Below are positions 10,645-20,905 of a stretch of 64,000 bases of DNA, one piece after another. A program made the position numbers and the translations under genes. The DNA is from Artemia franciscana (Eukaryota > Arthropoda > Branchiopoda > Anostraca > Artemiidae): the NCBI RefSeq assembly GCF_032884065.1, contig NC_088868.1:36234890-36298889 (forward strand). The letters are read 5' to 3'. The notes below the pieces were generated by a model. The model saw nothing but the letters and a program-made list of their open reading frames with translations, did no database searches and was not told the origin of the DNA. The first letter of the stretch is position 1. Every line of letters starts with the position of its first letter.

Positions 10645-11995
10645 CTATTCATCCCTCCTCTTTTTAGGACGAATTGCAGCAGCTCCTCTTGAGGGTGAAG
10701 GAGTGGCACGCCTCAGAGAAGTACGTCTTCCCGTGTCAGACGTAGTTCTTCAGACGTAGACTGAGCATCAGAATCTGAAACAGTGAAAGTTGGCCTTTTT
10801 AGAAGTGCAACAAGTGGATCTTCAGTGGTTGTTTTGTCACTGTCTTGGTCTATCGGAATGTTATCACCTTCTTCCTCTTGGTGAGACATAGTGGGGCTAA
10901 CTGGTGGTGTAAGAGAACGGCCTCCTGTAGCATGACCCTCCGCCGACCTAGGATGGGGACCACCTTCGCCTCCATCTCCTTGATTTCCTGAATGTCTAAA
11001 TAAGCCACTAGGTGTATTGGCCATCAGCTCTCCCAAATTGGTGGCAGCATCAATCTTAGCAGTTGATGAGGAGAATGCTGCCCACTTCTTAAAGAATGCA
11101 ACCCATGCCCTGTACTTTATCATAGGGACAGCTTGGAGGGCCTTATCACCTTGATACAAATTCCCTGGGAGTGCATTCAAAGCATCTAGGTATGCACGAG
11201 TGACTCCTCTAACTTCCATAGGGATGACATTCTGCGCTTCAGGCGACCACCTATCCTCAACTGGCTCATCAACAAGTTCCTTCTCAGTATTACTAATGAA
11301 GTAAGGCCTCATGTATCCCAGTTCTCCCATGACCTTCTGCACCAGTTTAGCGGTGGCTGCTGCGGATGTGTGGTACTCAATAAAGTCCGAGTCAACCACT
11401 AGACTTCTGAGGTGAGGGTTCGTCATGACCTCTGGCATGTAACCTGCAGCAACTCTTATGGTATTAAGTATCATATTAGCAGACACTTTAGTGCCATTTA
11501 GAGCCATAAAGAAGTTCTCAATGTTTGAGGAATTCAGGGGCTTGATTTGATGACAAGCTACTAGGTCAATTTACCATCCTCTAGCATACTGTGAGGTGGT
11601 AAGGAACTTCTTCAACCATATGCCCTGTTCTGTATCAGGGATGTGATCAATGGCGGCTGAATCGTAGACTACCTTAGTAGCAGGATCAGCAAGGGAAGGC
11701 CCTGTAAACTTGGCACAGGTATAATCATTCGCCTGTACCTTCATACCATCTAGCTTCAAACCGAAAACAGCGTACAGTAGGGCCGCACTACCAACCCCCT
11801 TGGTGTCAAGCTCTATCCCAGCATCTTTTGTCATCTGAGATATATCATGGCCAATTCGGAAATCGAATTCCTGGCCAACTCCCATTCTCCTCTGATCTCG
11901 GAAGTACTCCATCATACGCGCTTCAATTCCTTCTCCCATAGGAGCATCTGGCATAACAACATTAATCCTTTTCTCTCTTTGAGTTATATAGAAAT
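10645..11995 (-). pseudogene. Endogenous viral element: nucleoprotein-like, negative-strand RNA virus
   Basis: Two long minus-strand frames, 11954-11571 and 11507-10713, lie in the same register. They are separated only by a TAA at 11571-11573 and 20 sense codons. Together they give a protein of a little over 400 residues, the usual nucleoprotein length in Mononegavirales and relatives. Visible features are an N-terminal globular stretch (EFDFRIGHDISQMTKDAGIE), a Trp/Gly-rich middle (YARGW just before the stop), a helical core with ALNGTKVSANMILNTIRVA and KALQAVPMIKYRAWVAFFKK, and an acidic, Ser/Thr/Pro-rich tail. After a probable slip near 10720 the alternative frame ends in a basic PKKRRDE-like tail at about 10645, which could be a nuclear localisation signal. 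The virus family is uncertain (chu-, nyami-, arto- and rhabdo-like are all possible). It is interrupted and not functional. A non-viral origin is possible but less likely. Confidence 0.55.
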
Positions 11996-12045
11996 ATTTC
12001 TTATTTTATATAGATTATTTTATCTTATTTATATAGAATATTTTT

Positions 12046-12262
12046 TATAGAAATATTCCTCGAGGATTTCATTTGTTATTGTAGTACCCTCGCTGGGTTT
12101 ATTCGCCAGACAAAGATTAACCAGACTGTGTAATTTTGCGTCTAGGGCTCCATTATTTGTTAAGGTTATTAAGTTAGCTGATCTGAAAAAGTCATTGAAG
12201 GATTCAACTGAGGGATTGGCCGGGATAGGGGGTATAGTATCGGATGACGATGGAGATCTGGG
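12046..12262 (-). mobile_element. R2-like retrotransposon ORF fragment, copy a
   Basis: This matches the part of the R2-like frame at 14584-14800 that encodes PANPSVESFIDFF through NEILEEYFY, read on the minus strand. It abuts the viral element: the shared words GAATATTTCTATA (R2-like end) and AAATATTTCTATA (viral side) are about 50 bp apart in A+T-rich linker. Confidence 0.75.
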
Positions 12263-12294
12263 TTATAGTAGGTCTAGGTTATATTCCTTAGTTA

Positions 12295-12577
12295 TATTCC
12301 TCGAATATTTCATTTATTATTGTAGTACCCTCGCTGGGTTTATTCGCCAGACAAAGATTAACCAGACTGTGTAATTTTGCGTCTAGGGCTCCATTATTTG
12401 TTAAGGTTCTTAAGTTAGCTCATCTGAAAAAGTCATTTAAGGATTCAACTGAGGGATTGGCCGGGATAGGGGGTATAGTATCGGATGATTGGCCGGGATA
12501 GGGGGTATAGTATCGGATGACGATGGTGATCTGGGCTGTTGTGGGTGAAGAGGGATGAAATCTGGGGCATCAGGGTC
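12295..12577 (-). mobile_element. R2-like retrotransposon ORF fragment, copy b
   Basis: Second copy of the same segment, in the same orientation. It contains its own 32-bp internal tandem duplication (12455-12486 and 12487-12518, GATTGGCCGGGATAGGGGG...). At its upstream end it joins the G+C-rich block through the words AATGACCC/CCTGATGCCCC, where the other copies have a longer sequence. This looks like a deletion at microhomology. Confidence 0.75.
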
Positions 12578-13345
12578 ATTACCTCAATGGTAGGACTACG
12601 TCCTCTCTTAAATATGGGGATCGAGGGTGCTCCACCCCCTTTCCTACCTTCCTTCCCTTCCTACACACTATGACGTTTACCCGGGGTCCCAATTTGAGGG
12701 AGGTGCCTACTGAGAGTAATGGGCTCGGGACTGGCGATTAAACTGAATGTGAGACCCTTCTCACACTCTATACATCCTGTAGTATTCACCGTAGTCCGTC
12801 TTGGCTTATTTTACTCCCAAACCCCAACCGTCAGGCAAGTTCCAGAGTGTAACCATTTAACCTGACTTGTTACACCCTGGGCAGTTGTAAGGGGGATGCA
12901 AGCCTCCTTAAAGGGGACGCCTTTGGTAGTTGTTGCCTTTGACTGACAACATTTAACCCGTCCTCAACCGGCTTTGGTTTGGAAATGTATCTACATTACT
13001 CATTCCGTGGCCAATGGTAAAGAAGTAGGGACTTCCACGACAACCTCGTGGAGGACGGAGACTGGGATTTGCCACAGTTCCGGGCAACCCTGGGGCCATG
13101 TACCCCAGCGAGCTGGGGCCGGGCATCGTAGGCAGTACATTTTCCCTTGATAATGGGAATGGTTGCACCTGCCCCTTTGACTGTATCAGAGATACAGTGG
13201 TATAAAAGGGGACGACTACGCTCCACCCCATTCCCCAGATTGATCAAATCAATCTGACGGGGTGCCATCCTGAGATGGCTCGGAGTTAGAGTCGCTCAGT
13301 AAGTCGCCCGGTCAAGGGTAGCTTGCTGAGTGTTTCCATGATTAA
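12578..13345 (-). other. G+C-rich structured block, possible R2-like 5' untranslated region
   Basis: Clearly richer in G+C than its surroundings, and neither strand has a convincing protein. It is full of hairpins. CTCAGTAAG..CCC/GGG..CTTGCTGAG lies at 13295-13330, CCCCAGCGAGCTGGGG at 13103-13118, and CCACTGTATC-TCT-GATACAGT near 13180-13200. In the minus orientation it lies directly upstream of R2-like copy b, which is where a 5' leader would be if a short piece of coding sequence was deleted. An independent structured element or a rearranged rDNA-associated sequence is also possible. I do not recognise it as 18S or 28S rRNA. Confidence 0.35.
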
Positions 13346-14123
13346 AGGTAACATAATCCGTGGATCATGGTGCTGCGAGGTCCCTTTTCCTGCCTATGGA
13401 GAATCATCATCGCGGACGCCTACTGAGGTACCGAGGTACCGGGGTAGTGTCGAGCTTAGGCCTCACTCCGACGGATCGAGTTGCCAATCATCTCAGGCCA
13501 TTGGCACAATTAAACTCCCGCCGTTTACCTGCGCGATTAAATTATCTAGTCAGATTTGGTTGGACACCAGAAGGAAAATACATTTATAGCATATTATTGG
13601 ACCGTTGTCAAAAGCGAGCTGATTTGGTAGCGATCGCCTTAGAAAGCTTTTGCTCTTCTGAAACCGTCCCTTAAGTTTATGTTTCCATGCCTACTGCTTA
13701 CATCCTTCATACCTTGACTCATAAATACTGGGTCTCAATTCATGATTGCCTTTATTTGTGGCCTGTAGACGATTTAAAAATTTTTCGATTTATATGGGCA
13801 GAAAAATATATAGAAGAAAAAATTGATAGATTAGCCTATTCAAATAAAATTAAGTCATAAACGGACTTTGGATAAGATGAATGACAAGAAAACATGGACA
13901 GAATTAAAAAAATTAGTAAAAGATTCCAAGAAACAAATAGCAGCTCTGTCAGCAAGGGTGCCAGCAAATGTAACATTTCGCAAAATAGATGATAACAAGA
14001 TCAGAATTTATTTTTTATCCTCTCAATCAAATGGGCGAGAATCAACAATATTCTAAGCAGATTTATTGCAGAACACTTTACATTCATCTGGAAAGCTTCA
14101 ATGGAATCTTCTAATAGATTTTC
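13346..14123 (+). pseudogene. Unidentified coding-like fragment, plus strand
   Basis: From about 13360 the plus strand reads continuously in one sense with protein-like composition (ANHLRPLAQLNSRRLPARLN, YLVRFGWTPEGKYIYSILL, LVAIALESF), then a stop near 13672. More coding-like sequence follows in the same frame (SMPTAYILHTL, YWVSIHDCLYLWPVDDLKIF) with stops near 13857 and 13872. Then comes a frame at 13868-14056 (MNDKKTWTELKKLVKDSKKQ, VTFRKIDDNKIRIYFLS), ending at TAA 14054-14056. Codon use and G+C differ from the introns. I do not recognise the family. It looks like an intronless, decayed copy of a cellular or viral coding sequence captured next to the R2-like element. It ends exactly where R2-like copy c begins. 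Confidence 0.45.
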
Positions 14124-14878
14124 ATATAGAAATATTCCTCGAGTATTTCATTTATTATTGTAGTACCCTCGCTGGATTTATTCGCCAGACAAAGATTAAC
14201 CAGACTGTGTAATTTTGCGTCTAGGGCTCCATTATTTGTTAAGGTACTTAAGTTAGCTGATCTGAAAAAGTCAATGAAGGATTCAACTGAGGGATTGGCC
14301 GGGATAGGGGGTATAGTATCGGATGACGATGGAGATCTGGGCTGTTGTGGGTGAAGAGGGATGAAATTTGGGGCATCAGGGTTAAGTTGGACATTGGGGT
14401 CATCGCCATTGTTCCATGGTGCCAGCAAATGTAACATTTCGCAAAATAGATGATAACAAGATCAGAATTTATTTTTTATCCTCTCAATCAAATGGGCGAG
14501 AATCAACAATATTCTATGCAGATTTATTGCAGAACACTTTACATTCATCTGGAAAGCTTCAATGGAATCTTCTAATAGATTTTCATATAGAAATATTCCT
14601 CGAGTATTTCATTTATTATTGTCGTACCCTCGCTGGATTTATTCGCCAGACAAAGATTAACCAGACTGTGTAATTTTGCGTCTAGGGCTCCATTATTTGT
14701 TAAGGTTCTTAAGTTAGCTGATCTGAAAAAGTCAATGAAGGATTCAACTGAGGGATTGGCCGGGATAGGGGGTATAGTATCGGATGACGATGGAGATCTG
14801 GGCTGTTGTGGGTGAAGAGGGATGAAATCTGGGGCATCAGGGTTAAGTTGGACATTGGGGTCATCGCCATTGTTCCTC
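13957..14878. repeat. 461-bp tandem duplication spanning a chimeric junction
   Basis: 13957-14417 and 14418-14878 are direct copies. Each consists of the end of the unidentified plus-strand fragment (GGTGCCAGCAAATGTAAC...) followed by the R2-like segment. The first copy has TAA where the second has TAT (ATATTCTAAG versus ATATTCTATG). The duplication therefore happened after the two sequences were joined. Confidence 0.85.
14124..14415 (-). mobile_element. R2-like retrotransposon ORF fragment, copy c
   Basis: Minus-strand copy of the segment encoding NGDDPNVQLNPDAP to NEILEEYFYMKIY. It is part of the 461-bp tandem duplication, and its downstream end runs into the antisense of the unidentified plus-strand fragment. 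Confidence 0.8.
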
Positions 14879-15921
14879 GCAGGGATTTCGACTATGGTGT
14901 GGATTTCCACGGTTTGACTCTCGTCATCGTTATTGATCTCAGGGATTTCAACTATGGTAGAGAGCTCGACAGAGTGACTTTCAATTCTTGGACTATTACA
15001 TTGCTGCCGGGCAAGGCTTCTGGTGGTTCTCCTATTTTCAGGGATTGGATGTCTGCTGGGCTCGGGCTTAGTTTTAGCGGGAATATCAGTCTTGGGGGTA
15101 GGGAGAGGGGTTGCTGATGATATTTTTGATCTGGATACTTTCTGTTGGTTTTGGGTTGGTGGTCTATAATCGCCAACAGTGGAGCAACTGGGTTGGTCAT
15201 AGGGAGTGGTGGGGTCGATAGTTCGAGTTAATGGAGGGTGGGGAGCTGGGAGAGATGATTGTGGGCTCGGTCTCGAGCTGAGTCTCTCGATAGCCTGAGC
15301 CATAAGGAGCTGGTGGTCGGTATTTCGTCGCCGGGCCTTGTAGGCATCAATTGTTCTCTTTGGAAAGACGGTTTTTAGATGCGTGTTAATCTCGGGACCT
15401 GAAAGAGGTTTTCCGTCGTAGCTAAGAATGAGCCGAGCTTCCTCTTCCGCGACCAGGTGACACTCCTCGTCCACCCACGTGCGTGAGACCGGGATGGATA
15501 AATTTTTATTATATTCAACTATATGCGCATGCCTTTAGTGTTGCGAGAGCCCCGTTTTAGTCGCGAACCCATTCTGACAGCCATCAATTCCGCAGACGAA
15601 GTGCCGTGCATGATATGCTGTCAGGTGGTCGCTCAGACATTCGACTGCCTTCTGGCAAATAGGGCAGATTTCCTTCTTGGTTAGAGGGGCTGGGGCATTT
15701 GGGTGTTTTCGTATATGACTAGCGAATCCTCTCGGCATAAAGGAAAGATGACAAATGGGGCACTTGATAGTGTCGGCACTCTTTGGAGCTTGGCCAGACA
15801 CATTTGTAAGAGTTGGTGGAACCGAAACACTTGGGGTATTTGAGGTAGGGACCTCTATACTAGGAAAGCCAGTCCCCCGAGGCCGGGACAGGCGGCTTTT
15901 GTTCGTATTTTTACTACTCAT
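14584..15921 (-). pseudogene. R2-like non-LTR retrotransposon ORF, N-terminal part (zinc fingers and Myb)
   Basis: The longest R2-like piece, about 450 codons with one in-frame stop. Residues 54-73 form a C2H2 finger ([20 protein letters not shown]). Residues 86-104 form a second (CPICQ...HLTAYH). Residues 110-128 form a third (CGIDGC...GLSQH), whose last His lies just after a TAA at 15535-15537 that replaces a probable Lys codon. The frame continues with a Myb-like stretch (TWVDEECHLVAEEEARLIL ... KTVFPKRTIDAYKARRR) and a Pro/Ser-rich linker with an internal short repeat (TIVEIPEINND / TIVEIPARNNG). Three fingers plus Myb ahead of a reverse transcriptase is the arrangement of R2-group elements (R2/R8/R9/NeSL relatives), where they bind the target DNA. 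The reverse transcriptase and endonuclease are absent because the frame ends at EEYFYMKIY. The exact clade is uncertain. Confidence 0.75.
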
Positions 15922-16262
<341 letters not shown>

Positions 16263-16278
16263 GATTTCTCTTTTCATG

Positions 16279-16860
<582 letters not shown>

Positions 16861-17300
16861 AACCAAGTAAAACCAAAACAAGCTTATCCTGTTAATATAT
16901 CCCTCCCTTTAGCAACAATAGGTAAACTAAATATTATAAATTTTACCAAATCACAAATATTAACACATTGCAAAAAACCTGAATGAACTAAACAATTATA
17001 TAATTCATCTTTACCATGTGGCTAATTTTTTAAAAATTCCGCTCAAATAGAAACACAATTCAAAATAAATGGCGCTGTGACAACATTTCTCGAACCTCTG
17101 AAATTAGTTAAAAATTTCTTTAAGTATTTCTAGATAATTCTTTTGATATTTATTTAAAAGTTCGTTATAATGAAAACTAAATTTTTTAAATTGCCAAGTT
17201 AATTTATTTGCAGAAAAACCTCTTGATATCAATTTTTGGCTTAAGATTTTACATCTATTTTTAAAATCAATATAATTACTACAAATCCTTGCATAACGAA
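16861..17300. other. A+T-rich gap
   Basis: No coding-like frame, no tandem repeat. Possible remainder of the dispersed element up to about 16920. Confidence 0.4.
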
Positions 17301-17665
17301 GTAACTGTGAGAAACTAGATTTTATAACTTATAACCAACTCCGACCACAGACATTATCATATTGACTCCGATTCCATTCAGCAAAAACTTACTAAAATTC
17401 CGCCTCTGACTCCATAGACCTGTTTAAAAGCTTTGTTTGAGTAGATTTTATAAACTATAACCAACTCCAAATACAGACATTATCAAATGGACTCCGATTC
17501 CTTTCAGCAAAAATCTATTAAAACTCCGTCCCTGACTCCACAGCTCTGTTTTAAAGCTTCGTTTAGCTAGCTTTTATATGTTATAACCGATTCCGACTAC
17601 AGACGTTATCATATCGACTCCGATGTCATCCACCAAAAACCTATTGAAACTCCGTTTGTCCATAA
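17300..17665. repeat. 126-bp tandem repeat, about three copies
   Basis: GACTCCGAT occurs at 17364, 17490 and 17616, exactly 126 bp apart. It is embedded in TTATAACCAACTCC..ACAGACATTATCA and AGCAAAAAC.TATTAAAACTCCG. Copies differ by substitutions. Confidence 0.85.
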
Positions 17666-18200
17666 AAATTTCAAACATTAAAAATCTATTGATATCCAAA
17701 GACAGCTGCACCTTCAAAGGAAACCTACATTTTGTTGGCACACATTGAATAAGTGTGATGTATGTTTTTTTTTTTTAGTTTTTGCTAGTTTCTCACCAAT
17801 TTTCTTTTTTTTCTGAAATTTGACACTCATTAGAAGTGAAAACTGCATTTCTGCGCAAGTACCAAATTTTTCTATTTATTAATTTACTCGTATGTTTTTA
17901 ACGTAAAGAATGAAAAAAGGATTTTATTTTCACTGTGCTTGGTACTTATGAGGAAAATTTTATTTATTCCAGAAAATGACCGCTGGAATTTCTGAACACA
18001 AACCTTTGGTTGGCAAACATTTTTTTATGAAGGTACACAGCATTTCTTGCTGTGTCACCCAAAAAATATGATCCTGTCGTTAAAAGTGTTGCTAATAGAG
18101 AAAAAACTGTTTAAACCTGGCAAAGCCCTTAAAGGTATACAAAAAATAAAAAATAACTATCACAAACGAAACTTCTTTTTCTTACAGACCGCAACTTTTA
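17666..18200. other. A+T-rich gap
   Basis: No feature recognised. Confidence 0.4.
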
Positions 18201-18204
18201 GATT

Positions 18205-18670
18205 TTGCATGAAAGAATTTAGATAATCACAAGCCGTAGCAGAAATTCGAATTTAAATCTTACTATATATTTTCGAAATAAACTAAAAAATTTTAAGTAA
18301 AAAATCCACGAGATTTTTTTTGTAAATAAAAGCGTTTGATCCAAGTTCTGTGCTAAGATTGAATTTTAATATCAATATTCCTTCTCTTTTTTTTTACCTT
18401 GAAATAATAAAGGCAAAGACAAATTGACGCAACCTCCGATCAGGAAAAACCAGAAATTCAAGTATTAATTTGGTAGTTGTTGGAACTGAATTAAAAATAA
18501 AAGAAGCCTGGTTGAAGAATTGAGATAACCACAAGTCGTTGCAAAAATTCGACCTTAAATCTTACTATATATTTTCGAAATGAACTTTAAAATATTTAGT
18601 AAAAAAGTTACGTGTTTTTCTAGCAAGGAAAAACAAGTGTTCGATGCCGGATTGGCGCTAAGATCGAATT
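18205..18670. repeat. Degenerate tandem duplication, about 300 bp spacing
   Basis: TAGATAATCACAAGCCGTAGCAGAAATTCGAATTTAAATC near 18219 recurs as GAGATAACCACAAGTCGTTGCAAAAATTCGACCTTAAATC near 18521. Both are followed by TTACTATATATTTTCGAAAT.AACT and further matching sequence to GCTAAGAT.GAATT. Confidence 0.7.
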
Positions 18671-19589
18671 GGAATTTAATAATGTCGAATTTACATAATT
18701 GCTTATTTGTTTTGACGGTTCAACATTGCAACACTGATAGAAAAGTGACATTGTTCTTAAAACTTCATTATTAATTAATAACCACAACAAAAATCTTAGA
18801 AAATGATGGTTTTCAAGAATGAATAAATTTAGTGCGGATCCAGGAGGCAATTTTTTTTTATTTTAATGCCTGTGGTACTTTTACTTCTTGTATCTTATTA
18901 AGCTCCTGTTCAATAAGGTAAAAAGTAATATATTATTAATCTATTTTATACAAATTCAAAATAATATGTTTTATTTTTTATTTTATATTTCAAAGAATCT
19001 AATCAGAATATGATATAGTCGTCAAATTACCTTTGGCATTAGTTTTTGATAATTTGGTATTGACTATTAAGTTTGTTTTTTCAGTGTTTTCCAAACTTAC
19101 CATGAGATTAAGGTTGAGTTCTGGATATATTTTAAATCTTGAATTTGACTAAATGTATTGTCGATATATATTCTATATATATGCATTATATATTAAAAAT
19201 TCATTATTTCTTCTCCCCCTCCCCTAACATTGACTTATGCGTTCTTAAATTTTGGGATTTTATATGCCTATGACTCATAAACCAAAACACATTTCCAATA
19301 TATTTTACCATAGCATATTAAACCATGTTTTATGGTGAAAGTATCTTAAATTACTGAAAGTATCATAAAAATAAAAAAGATTGTTTTCCTAGTTTACTTT
19401 TACCTTGCCATGAAATTCATTACAAAGTTACTTTGCTTTTGATATCTTTATATTAATGTAAAATAACCGTGAGTCATTAGCCATAATAGTAATAGCAGGG
19501 TCATACAGGTCTTTATGACATAAATATGTGATTTTTGTCAACATGACAATCATTAGACACCACATTATATACTTTATTTTTTCTTGAAG
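18671..19589. other. Intron-like gap before plakin exon E
   Basis: A+T-rich and non-coding. The presumed 3' splice site TTTTTTCTTGAAG is weaker than at the other exons (AAG instead of CAG or TAG). Confidence 0.45.
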
Positions 19590-19742
19590 ATATCAAAAAA
19601 GATGGATAAACTTTCAAAACTCTGGGACAATGTTGTAAATGCTACATTTGAGCGAGGCAGATCGTTGCAAGAAGCCCTTTCCATTGCATAACAAATCTGG
19701 GACGAACTTCAAAACGTTTTGGCCTCCTTGAAAGATCTGCAG
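19590..19742 (+). pseudogene. Plakin spectrin-repeat exon, decayed
   Basis: Fifty-one codons ending at a CAG/GTACGG donor. The peptide reads MDKLSKLWDNVVNATFERGR, then SLQEALSIA, a TAA at 19689-19691, and IWDELQNVLASLKDLQ. This is the familiar turn from the Trp-bearing helix of one spectrin repeat into the next (LW..V...ER...LEEAL..AE.FW.EL). The stop occupies the position of a Glu that is common in the family (GAA to TAA). It is the last plakin block I can find. Downstream the locus passes into satellite DNA. Confidence 0.85.
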
Positions 19743-20690
19743 GTACGGGATTCAGTATATCTACCATGTCCGAGATTTCCCTTTATTTCCGTGCATGAAA
19801 ATTCTCTGAAATCTCAAAAAAAAACCAACGTCAGTGGAAACTTTCGATTTGTAGTTCATGTTAGCGTTCTTTTGTTTACGAACGTTCATTTTAGAGCTTA
19901 AAACAATCAATTTAGTTTCTTGTTTTTTACTAGAACAGCCATGTACATGCCCAATGGTACAATTAGCACTGTGACAGAAACGAAAGCCATTTAGCCATCA
20001 AAGATAAAACAAAAGATTAAATCAATGATAGTTAAGAACGTTTCCGTTAAAATATTTGGTTATTAATGGGAAAGCCTGTAGAGAGCAAAATAATTATTTC
20101 AATGAGTAACTTATTAAGTTGATTAAATATTAATTACATTTGATCGAAAGCTTTTGTCCCCCCCCTCAAGTGTCTACCGTTGATCCAATCCACCCTCCTT
20201 GAAAAAAAAACAAACACAGTAGAGTTTAACAATTCTAATTTTAGTCTGCTTAAAAGGGGGAGCAAAAGCCAGAACAAACAGGTAACTACAATTCCAACAT
20301 TCTCATTTTTTGAAAAAAGAAGCTCTGTTTGACTATCTCATTTAACTCCTCCTACTCCGGTAGCACACACATCTTTTTTATAGGTTAGTTAGCTTTTTAA
20401 AGCTTTTTTTTGTTCAGACGCGTATAAAAGATTGCATTAGTTATTAAGTTCATTGATAACTAATATAGTCACTTGACCATTTATTGTATTTGATATGAGG
20501 CTTCGGCCACTTTACAGCCACTTGCCATAGAATTCAACCGCATTCGTGTTGAAAATAATACCGGATAATCTTGACAATTTAATTTTTTAAATACCCCTGA
20601 AAAATTGCGCAAAAAACAGAAGACAACGAAAACTACAATTCAAGGATAGCCACTCACTTTTTTCAGGAAGAAGTCTTATTTCCTCTCCCA
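19743..20690. other. A+T-rich gap after the last plakin exon
   Basis: No coding-like frame. Contains a C-run (20158-20166) and TTTTTTGAAAAAAGAAG-type debris. I see no further spectrin-like sequence. Confidence 0.45.
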
Positions 20691-20724
20691 TTTAAATCTT
20701 CCTATCCTTGCCACGTGTCAATTT

Positions 20725-20905
20725 AGGATTTAGGAATGGAAAGGTTTGGCCACATGTTTTAGAGCCAAGTCACATTTAATTTAGAATTTAGTAATGGGAA
20801 GCTTTGGCCACATGCTTTAGAGCCAAGCCAAATTTAAATTTAGGAATGTGAAGTTTTGGCCACTTGCTTTAGAGCCAAGCCACATTTAATTTAGGATTTA
20901 ATATT
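20725..20905. repeat. Three tandem copies of a unit of about 58-60 bp
   Basis: TTTGGCCACATG.TTTAGAGCCAAG.CACATTTAATTTAG.A occurs three times in a row with small changes. It lies just upstream of the satellite array. Confidence 0.8.

Noticed and set aside
12953..13268. Two overlapping minus-strand open frames of about 90 codons
   Set aside because: Composition is irregular and no motif is visible. They lie in a hairpin-rich block and are better explained by low stop density in G+C-rich DNA.
12578..13345. Possible rRNA gene fragment because of the R2-like neighbour and higher G+C
   Set aside because: I recognise none of the conserved 18S or 28S stretches, including the usual R2 target words.
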